This document shows positions 55,479 through 64,000 of a stretch of 64,000 nucleotides of DNA, in pieces (the first letter of the stretch is position 1; each line of letters starts with the position of its first letter). Location of the stretch: contig NC_088303.1 in NCBI RefSeq assembly GCF_032854445.1, positions 12,719,501 to 12,783,500 on the forward strand, written 5' to 3'. The notes beneath the pieces are model-generated. The model was not told the origin of the DNA, ran no database searches, and saw only the letters and a program-made list of their open reading frames with translations. The stretch is from Liolophura sinensis (Eukaryota; Mollusca; Polyplacophora; Chitonida; Chitonidae). The position numbers and the translations under genes are program-made.

Positions 55479-55903
55479 CACACATAAAATATATGACAAC
55501 AGAATAACATTCAAGTAAAATTATAACCGCTTTACGTACAATGTTACCAAGCACATCCATATAGCACTATTCAGAACAATAGAGGTAAGTTATCAAGTTT
55601 TCGTTACATCATTGTCCTGTTTGATGAAAATATTCTCTTGAGTAGCACTTAGTTAAAGATAAGATGTATAACGAACATTCGCTATACAGGTAAAAAAGTA
55701 ATGCATTGGAATGGCTAGATATCAAAAGTGCTTCAAATGGTTAATGACACAATAAATGCCACAATTTTTAACGTTTTGAACGTATCTCCCATGGCATGGT
55801 GTAAAAAAACTAACGGGTAGTCCGCATGCTGTGACAGGTTTTTTGAGCTGGTAATGATAGTTAGGTAGCATTCTATGGTAGGCACCACCTGTAGACCAAA
55901 GTT

Positions 55904-58349
55904 TTATCTGACGGTTGCCCGGTGCTGCTGAGAACGGACGGCCGATGGTTGCCACACAGGCACATTCTCTCGAGGGAGCAACTGTTTCTCGAGGATTGTA
56001 TCTGCCGCTTTTTCCGCCATCATTATCACTGGTCCGTTGAGATTGCCGCTGACGACACTAGGCATTATGGACGCGTCTACAACACGTAGTCCCTCGGTAC
56101 CAAACACCCTGGTGTCGTGGTTCACCACAGCCATCGGGTCCGACTCCCTCCCCATCTTGCAGGTACACGAGGGATGGTATGCGCTGTCAGAGTGTGCGCG
56201 ACAGAACGCATCCAGCTGAGAGTCTGTCTGTACATCAGGGCCTGGCTGAAGTTCCTCCCCACGATAAGGTTCGAACGCCTTTTGCCCTAATATTTCACGT
56301 GCAACTTTAACACAATCTCTCATTTCTCTGCGATCAAACTCCGTGGACAAGTAGTTGGCGACAATGACGGGGTGTTGTCGTGGGTCCTTTGATAGAATAT
56401 TGACGAACCCAGAACTCGTTGGTCTCATCGGTCCGACATGTACCTGGTAGGCATGACAGTCACCCATCTTTCTGCCATGGTCTACAACAACCGAGGGCAG
56501 GAAATGAAACTGGATATTAGGGTGATCTTCGTCAGTACTTCTGACGAATCCACCCGATTCCAAGTGAGACGTGGCGGCGAGGCCCGTAGAATTTGTAAAC
56601 CATTCCAACCCTATCTGAATCATGTTGTGAGGGAATTTCCATTGGGCACCATACAGGGTAAGCGGCTGGGTACATTTCTGCTGAACGTACAGTTCAAGAT
56701 GGTCCTGCAGATTTTGCCCAACCCCAGGTAAATGAACCTTAACGGGGATGTCCAGCTTTTTCAAGTCGTCTCCATTGCCAATACCAGACAGCATCAGGAT
56801 CTGCGGAGAATTAATACTGCCACCGCTTAAGATAACTTCCCTGCTGGCTCTCACATGATGAACTTGTCCAGTCTGTTCGTATTCAAGTCCCACAACACGG
56901 CTTCCTTCAAACAACAAATGACTCACGAAGGCATTTGTTTCGGTGTCTAAGTTGGATCGGTACAAAACTGGTCGCAAATATGCGGAGGATGCGCTCCATC
57001 GTCTGCCCTGATACACCGTCATGTCCATCCAGCCAAAGCCTTCTTGTTGGTAACCATTCATATCATCCGTGAAGGGATAACCCGCCTGAACACCAGCTTC
57101 TATGAAAGCCTTGTACAGAGGGTTGTTGGATTTCCCCCTGGATACATACAGCGGTCCTGAACCTCCACGGTAAGTATTCGGACCCAACTCGTGTGTCTGG
57201 GATTTCTTAAAGTAAGGCAAGCAATCCGCATACGACCAGCCTTTGGCCCCTTCTCTCTCCCATCGGTCATAGTCATAGGCATGTCCTCTAATGTAGACCA
57301 TGGCATTTAGAGATGATGAGCCTCCCCAGACTCTACCTCTTGGCCAATACATTTGCCGGTTGTCCATGTAGGTCTCTGGCTCAGTGTGGTAGTACCAATT
57401 ATATTGATCATCACACAGGTTATACATCAAGGCAGCTGGCATATGGATTGTCCACGTGTTATCTTTAGGACCCGCTTCTAACAAGAGAACTTTGTTGTTT
57501 TGGTCTGCGGACAAACGATTCGCAAGGACACAGCCTGCTGATCCGGCACCAACAATGACGTAGTCATACTCCTTCGCCTCTGGGTTCAGTGACATGGAAG
57601 TGGAGTACTGTCGTCTTGGTTGAGTGTACATGGTATGATACTGCCTCGGGGATGAACTGCTGACAGTGTTCAAGCTGAGAAGTCTTGAGGGTTTAGCTTC
57701 ACTGAAACCTCCCGGAGGTCTTTCTAATGCATGGTCAATGATATGTTTTATACTCGGAATGACATAGTCTGCTAATTCTTCAAGATCATTTTTGGAACTA
57801 ACTCCACTGAGGACGCCAATGCTTGCCTTCACTTTCGCATCTTTGCCCATTCTGAGATCGCCCACAGAATCTCCAACAACTATAGTTTCTGAGGGATCAA
57901 TCTTCAGTTCTGTGCAGATCATCAGAGCATTGTGGGCTGAGGGTTTAGGTTGTGAACTAGGGTCGTCCCCACAAACCATGACATCTACAAATTTGCGCAC
58001 CTCCAGATTTGTCAACAATGTGTGGGAGTCTTCTCGATTCTCAGATGTACACACAGCCACTTTCACGCCATTTTTCTTCAAAGCTCTGAACAGGTCACCA
58101 AGGTCGTCAAATGCTTTCACTCCTTTATCTGTCAGAGGGCGACATTCCTTCAACACCCTGTTAACAAACATGATAGCTTCGTCATGGTAGTATCCTTCGC
58201 CCTTCAGCAATTCCACAAGTTTCCTCTTGATCTGTACTATGGTCCCTTGCCCGAGAACACCATCTTGGATTTTCTGTGTGTCCCGGCAGACACCCAAAAA
58301 CTCATACACCTTATCCAGAGGAATGTTCAAGTCTGTTTCTGTGGATAAC
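55904..58349 (-). CDS. CHDH: 2.4-kb terminal exon: HAD 2 plus complete choline dehydrogenase
   Basis: The acceptor is TTTGTTTATCAG. The single open frame has 814 codons and a stop. It first encodes the HAD 2 cap, motif II ([10 protein letters not shown]), motif III (SQPKPS) and motif IV ([16 protein letters not shown]). A linker (57575-57703) with [16 protein letters not shown] and PRRQYSTS follows. The GMC domain then has FAD-binding [26 protein letters not shown] signature 1 [18 protein letters not shown], signature 2 [15 protein letters not shown], the catalytic His in [10 protein letters not shown] and the [17 protein letters not shown] segment. No intron interrupts HAD 2 or CHDH. Confidence 0.96.
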
Positions 58350-60363
58350 CTGATAAACAAAAAAGAAAAGAAATATAAAGATTAGAGGTGCTCATTAATA
58401 TTCAACCATTTATGTACAAACAGACCCACCATGTCATTAGAATAAGGGAAAACTGATAGCTTTTTCCATTAAATAGAACAGTCCTGATGACAGATACAAT
58501 GATAATCTGAAAGAAACTTTCCAGTATCAAAAAATAAATACATCTGTATGGAAGACCATCTTAACTTCAATTTATGATTATTCTGGTGTTATATCAACCT
58601 TAAAGTGCCTCAAAAATTCTGCACATTATACACTATAAAGTATGTGACATTTCATTGATTCAACCAGGCAAATCCAAAATGTATTGAAAAAATTTCAAAC
58701 AATTTCAAATTCCCTTTCACAAACGATGGAAGGACATGCAGCAAACTGTATATTAAAGTCAAAGATGATAACACTTCGCATGAATATTTATGTTTTGTGT
58801 TGCAATCAAGGTATTACAACATGGCAGCTGAGGGAGATCAGATTGTTGAACTTACTGTTCTAGAACCTGATCAACAAACGGTATCCATCTTGACTGAGCA
58901 CAGATTAATGTTCCACACAAGTCAAATATAATAAGAGAGGCCTTGCGGTTGAAAACAGGATATTGTGCATTACTGCCATCACAATCAATAACGGCTTCCT
59001 CTAAGGACAATGGTTCCACAAGAATACGGTCAAAGGATGAGTAGGTGTAGTAGTCTTTCCATGCTTTTGTTGGCAGAACGATTGGCAATAAATCGGTGAC
59101 ACTTCTGATAATGTGTGAAGCATCCTTAGACAAATGATGTGACTTTCCAACCCCACTCAAAACTCCAATACTTTTGCCAAGCTTAGCTGCTTTTCCCATG
59201 CCCACATCGGCATGGGTATCTCCCACCATGGCAGCCTCTGAAGGATCCACACCCAGTACATTACAGATAACGTTTGCATTGTGAGCAGAGGGCTTGGGCT
59301 GCATCCCAGCATCATCCCCGCACACAATCATGTCCACATATCTATGGATACCAAGTTGTTTCAAAGCACTCATTGTTCCCTTTCTGGAGTCAGCCGTGCA
59401 GATGGCCACCTTGATATCGTTGGTTTTCAGTATTTTGAACAAGGTCTTCAGATCTGCTAAAGATCTGAGTGATGTAGGATTACTGGTGTCTCCTTCTTCC
59501 CAGTTTCTGATAACAAGATTACGGGCAGCCTCTGTGGTGAATCCTTCACTTATTAACAGCTTTGTCAGCTCATCCTTGATAATTGGAGTTGTGCTCTCAG
59601 CTAGCAATCCAGGTCTTACTGTGTTCGTCTGATCACAGTACCCCAAAATTTCAAACACTTTGTCAGAAATATCGAGTGCAGATGCTTCCTCAAGCCTGCG
59701 AGGAATAAAACTTGGCTGCCTTATACCACAGAACATATGAGCAGATGTCATGATATCCAAGAGTAACAAACCATCATTTTAGGGTCAGATGCTTAGAAAT
59801 CTTTACATTGGCGCCTTTATTAATAAGTAAAGTCATCTTTTTGCTTTTCACCTGTTCTCAGGACTTTATATTTCCTGAAGATGGTACAATTCAAACCAAA
59901 GTACAGAACACTATAGAACCATGTATATTACTCATTCAGAGCTCTGTTAATATTGGTTTCTTTCAACAAATTAATCATTGGCCTCTGTTATAAAACTCAC
60001 TGTACAACACTGAATTTTGTAAGTCAAACGACACTTTTATTATATTTTACTAATATTACACAGCATATACACATGTGCATATAGAGATACATGCAATATT
60101 CACAATACACTTTCTTCAAATTCCAAATCCAATGTACAAATGACAAAATACTAGTGAAATGCTGGTAAAAGCTTACCTTGTTGCCAGTCTTTTGGCCCAT
60201 GGAGACCACATGGAGTGAAAACAAATCAGGGTGCCATCTTTATCAAATATCACCAGAGATGTTTTCTTCTCATCTGATCGTCTTCTATCTGAAGTCGGTC
60301 CATTTTGCCCCTGTGCAGTTGTGCTGACAGCTGATCCATACTTCCTCCAAACAGAACTCTGCT
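55904..60363 (-). CDS. CHDH: HAD-HAD-choline dehydrogenase fusion protein, 5' end not found
   Basis: Three exons (60177-60363, 58856-59695, 55904-58349) join in phase with good GT-AG sites and give about 1156 residues. Numbering here starts at the first seen residue. HAD domain 1 covers about 35-285. HAD domain 2 covers about 312-555. A Ser/Arg-rich linker with no acidic residues follows the second HAD, then a full GMC oxidoreductase (about 602-1156). The GMC part matches animal mitochondrial choline dehydrogenase along its whole length, including the active-site HPSCTCKMG and the C-terminus VPVWQP. CHDH oxidises choline to betaine aldehyde at the inner mitochondrial membrane. The HAD domains resemble phosphoglycolate-phosphatase-type hydrolases; their substrate is unknown. 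A feed of choline from a phosphorylated precursor is speculative. The N-terminal piece [15 protein letters not shown] could be part of a mitochondrial leader. Upstream exon(s) must exist because the first exon starts mid-codon and has no ATG. Confidence 0.9.
58856..59695 (-). CDS. CHDH: Exon with rest of HAD 1 and motif I of HAD 2
   Basis: This 840-nt exon begins after TTCCTCGCAG and ends at GTAAGT. It has the helical cap region, then motif II ([11 protein letters not shown]), motif III Lys (MQPKPS) and motif IV ([16 protein letters not shown]), followed by IGVLSGVG. After about 60 further residues a second HAD starts: [19 protein letters not shown]. The nucleophile Asp is present (58921-58923) but the second motif I Asp is Cys (58915-58917). 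Confidence 0.93.
60177..60363 (-). CDS. CHDH: Exon with HAD domain 1 motif I
   Basis: This 187-nt exon has 61 full codons. A basic, Ser/Thr-rich start ([18 protein letters not shown]) leads to [25 protein letters not shown] is a complete HAD motif I: the first Asp is the nucleophile and the second the acid/base. The proposed acceptor is TACTGTCCTTAG at 60364; the donor is GTAAGC. An ORF continues upstream but begins at GTG, so it does not mark a real start. Confidence 0.82.
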
Positions 60364-60861
60364 CTAAGGACAGTATCAAACAGAACAGGCTCAGAATAGT
60401 GCATAGATCCACGAGAGTGGTCTCCCATTACTCGCAAATATCCAACATGTCTAAAGCTGTAAAGATGTACTTTTACAAAGCCTGCATTGATGCTAAGTTA
60501 AACATTAAGGCATGATGTTACATGAACCTTATGCCATGTGCATGCAGGTACTGACTGCAGTTTTCTACATATGTCACCAAGTGATAAAATAAATAAACCT
60601 GCACTGAATATTTCGGATAGCTGGCTGACTACTCTCATGTCACCGAACTTCCAGCACGTAGTTCTTGATGAAAGTAGGCTGTATTCACATCTCCATACAT
60701 TATGTAAATGCCCTGTTACAGGTTCTGGTTGGCACATATGATAAAGTACTAATAGCTTTTTCTTCAAAAGTAGGGCACTGTAACATGTTGACGGTATTTC
60801 ACTAGAATAAAATTATGCAAAAAGCTTGAGAAAAAAAAAAAACTGGCAAAGCCTTAAGTGT
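60364..60861. other. Upstream flank/intron of HAD-CHDH
   Basis: The minus strand must contain intron sequence leading to an unseen first exon. I found no ATG-containing exon with a good donor in this stretch. Confidence 0.4.
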
Positions 60862-61170
60862 TTATTTAATTGTTATTTTAAGCCGTACTCCAGAATTTTT
60901 CACTAAATACGCACTGGAGGTACTTTTAATGGATGGAGGAAACCGGCGTGACTAAGGTAAACCACCAATGTTTGGCAAGTTACTGATAAACCCTCCTACG
61001 TGCAATATACATAGTACAACCATGCATTTAATGTTGATGGAAGACGAATGGTCTTGAACTTGTGTTAGGCTGCACAAATGGTCAACCAAGTACTTCCTGT
61101 TAATACCCATGCCCCCAAACCCCCAGTAAATGGAAGGCTCCAAGAACAGACTATCAATTGGGACGTTGGA
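60862..61170 (-). mobile_element. Very diverged SINE-like element
   Basis: The plus strand starts TTTATTTAATTGTTATTTTA then AGCCGTACTCCAGAATTTTT, matching the reverse of the SINE tail. GGATGGAGGAAACCGG follows and, further on, GAATGGTCTTGAACTTG where the B-box would be. It is older than the other copies or belongs to a related family. Confidence 0.55.
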
Positions 61171-61729
61171 CATAAAAGAGTTTGAATATTACATGCATCT
61201 GCCAACAGTCTGTCAAAAACAATTTATCAACTCACAGAACCCATAAATTAACTTGTTGTATGTACTCATGAACATGTAAATATGTAATAAATTTCCAGTA
61301 TTACCTATGATAGTCTGGGGAAACTGTACCCTCCTCTGATACATCCAGTATCTTGAAGTCAATCGTCTAGCTGAGTGTAACATGATGACTGTCTTTGGTC
61401 ACTTCTGGAATATCCCTTGCATCTACGCTAGCTCTGACAAGTGGGATGGCACATCAACCTCAGTTTTTCTCCCCATGTCATTTCTGTTCGGGACCACATG
61501 TTCACTGCAGGTGCATAATTGTAGGTTTCTTCATGAAAATTGTCACCTTATGTGTTATTATAATTATTTACCAGCAGCAAAACTTTTGCTACAATCAATA
61601 CTTTTTTATTATCAAGTTACAAAATAATAAAAATAAACATATAATATACATTCATGTTCATTTTAACTATTTCATATATATAGTATGGCCAGAATTAATA
61701 CCAAAAGTAGTTTTAATGATCTGAACCTG

Positions 61730-61764
<35 letters not shown>

Positions 61765-64000
61765 ACAATAACAAAACTTGTAAAGAGATACATTTATAAT
61801 TATTGGAAACATTGGGATTATTGATCAATCTCTAACCACAGCAATATAGTCACACATGAAATCTGGCCTCTTGTCATTTTACATGTACATTTACCTTAAC
61901 TTCAGTTAAATTCTAAAGATTTATGCAAATTAATTGGTACTTAGCAATATTACACATCCCTTAGCACCAGTATATCTTTATCAGCAGAATAAAGTTAAAA
62001 AAATACAGTAATGTTAATTGCAATTTATTTTATGATGTCACTGATTTAGAATTACACCATATGCTTTGTAGTCATCGCATTTAACAACAATCTAATAAAA
62101 AAATGCACGCATCAGGGATGTTTAGACTAACACAGCAACATCCTAATTTATGCAAGATTAGATCCCTCTTAATACCATCATTTAGGTATCAAATCTGATG
62201 CATGGATGTTACATCTGGTTACTGATATATGCATACAACACTGGGTCCAACTCACATCCACAACTAACATGAATGTCAGATCACGGAAAAATCAGTGTAT
62301 AGTTTTTAAAATGTTAAAGGTTATCAAATGAAGTTCTTTAAGAAATGTAAACTCCACAATACTTGATCGCCTGTAAAATGTGAGTGTCTGGTTTTGGTAA
62401 AAAGTGCATTTATCCAGTGGTCAAAATCAACTCAGAACCTGGCTCTGATGATCTAGAAACTCTAAGCTTGTGGGTAGCCCCATCCTTTAGAAGAGGTTCC
62501 ATCCATGGTCCCTGAACATTGCTTTGCATCTTATTGGATGTCAATGGTAATGTTTAGGATATGACATAAGCTGTCTTAGACATCTAATAAATTAGACCTA
62601 GTCTGCCTTAACTTGTGGTTTTATTCCTGATCTTATAGATTTGAACTTACATGCTAATTATCACTTTTATTTTGAACATCTAAGACAATCCTCAGAATTA
62701 ATATTAAACTGTTAAGCCTCTCAGTCCTGTAGTCTGTATTTTGTTCAGGTTGGCTAAAGATGGCTACACCATGGTACTATGACTGCACTTTTTACCACAA
62801 TTTTATCTTAGCAACAATTCCATAGTATTTATAGCTCCTCGCTACAGCAGTTGAACTTTTAAGTATACATACATACAAATAATCCAAAATAAATAGCCCA
62901 AATATACCTGTACAGCACATGTAGTTGTACCCACTTGATAGTTAATAATTACCTTAGCATATCTTCTGTACATGGATACGTACATGCACCATGATGATCC
63001 TATACACCAGCTAGGCCATTGTGGCCCAGCTGTATCACCCTGACAACTTAAGTCTGACCCCATGTGTTTGTACTTCTGCCCTACATGTATATCTCAAAAA
63101 CCTGGTGCAATATTATACTGTACTGTACATATCAGTAGTATGTAGGCATCATGTCTTGAGTTTAATCTAAGACTGCATACATCTATGACTGGCAGACAGA
63201 CAGTTAATGTGACAGTCAAACACCAGTCCAAAAAGAACTGTGCCATGTTTAGATCATGCACTTTGTAAAGTTCAAAAGTTCAGTAGGTTAATGCACAAAA
63301 TACAGTACAACCATCAGGCTATAGTTAAACTATAGAAAAAAACCCCATCTATATTTAGCTTTTAAGGCGCACCATATATGTACATAAATATAATCTTCAG
63401 TACTTGTACAAGTTACATTAATACTGGAGTTTCATTAATACTGGTAATAAAATAGCTATGTGTAGGTTATGCACATGCAATAAAACTGTATTGTAAAGCA
63501 TTTCCTTAAAGCTGCAACTTAGGCTGTGACAAGAAATTACTCAGAAATTGATGGTACTCGAGGTTTATAGCTACAGTATCTGTAAAGGTTTCACACATAA
63601 TTCGCAAATCTTGATGCTATAGGCACCACTGTTTACTAGATCATATGGAAATGCAAAAACCAGCAAACCTGCATGACAAAAGCCAGCAATTCTGCTCCAC
63701 AAAACACAACTTGAGATTACAGCTTAACAACCAGTTCATAATGTGTAGACACTTGTCACAGACCACATTTAGTTGTGCAGAAGAGAAGAATGAGCTTTCC
63801 CTTATTACCACTTATGTCTGCAACATACTCAATGTATGCTTGGGATGATGAAAAGGTACACAATGTACATGAAAAGTTCATTTAATCTAAATTAAACATC
63901 TACATTAATCCATTTGTTAAACATTCCTTTCATTTGTCAAGTGACATATAACAAGCATGCGAAATCCTCACATAGGTGCCGGTTACTATATATACCTGTA
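61171..64000. other. No recognisable gene
   Basis: There is a 28-base A run at 61731-61761. Short ORFs at 61382-61724, 62842-63063 and 63645-63848 show no known motif. The region may hold intron or promoter sequence of HAD-CHDH. Confidence 0.45.

Noticed and set aside
61382-61724. Overlapping plus-strand ORFs upstream of HAD-CHDH
   Set aside because: No recognisable motif, AT-rich end and overlapping frames; probably chance.

Overview
The window is nuclear DNA from an animal. It has spliced genes with GT-AG introns, a run of 200 Ns (an assembly gap), tRNA-derived SINEs, non-LTR retrotransposon remains and very many minisatellites. The SINE body and its AAAT-type tail look like those common in marine lophotrochozoans (molluscs, brachiopods); this placement is from memory and is an inference. 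There are two recognisable protein genes, both on the minus strand.

Gene 1 (5465-37569, 5' end lost beyond the gap) is a lysophosphatidylcholine acyltransferase of the LPCAT1/2/4 family. I could join 12 consecutive coding exons in consistent phase, giving about 475 residues. The acyltransferase part is followed by three EF-hands. The exon carrying the catalytic HX4D motif is present twice (33932-34149 and 30540-30757). Both copies are exactly 218 nt with the same phases and about 35% protein identity, which is the pattern of mutually exclusive exons. One resembles LPCAT1/2 (HSSYFD), the other LPCAT4 (HSSFWD). Its introns are swollen by minisatellites. Three of these arrays (9.8-12.2, 15.2-15.9 and 19.2-19.9 kb) directly abut an exon and are built from units that include a copy of that exon's splice site.

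Gene 2 (55904-60363, 5' end not found) encodes two tandem HAD-superfamily hydrolase domains fused in frame to a complete mitochondrial-type choline dehydrogenase (GMC oxidoreductase). The second HAD domain and the whole CHDH lie in one 2.4-kb exon with no intron between them. The joining linker looks like an old mitochondrial presequence. The second HAD domain has Cys in place of the second motif I Asp.

Layout: 0-5.4 kb, minisatellites and the 3' flank of LPCAT; 5.5-37.6 kb, the LPCAT exons, with a degenerate LINE interrupted by a SINE (6.0-8.1 kb) and giant arrays (for example about 105 copies of a 26-bp unit at 26.5-29.25 kb); 37.6-37.8 kb, the gap; 38.3-38.6 kb, a CpG-rich patch that could be the LPCAT promoter; 39.3-50.5 kb, nearly continuous minisatellites with a Penelope-like remnant and a MITE; 50.5-55.2 kb, no recognisable gene; 55.2-60.4 kb, the HAD-HAD-CHDH gene followed by a SINE; 60.4-64 kb, no recognisable gene. 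Both genes touch choline metabolism: LPCAT consumes lysophosphatidylcholine to make phosphatidylcholine, and CHDH oxidises choline towards betaine. A functional link between them is only a suggestion.
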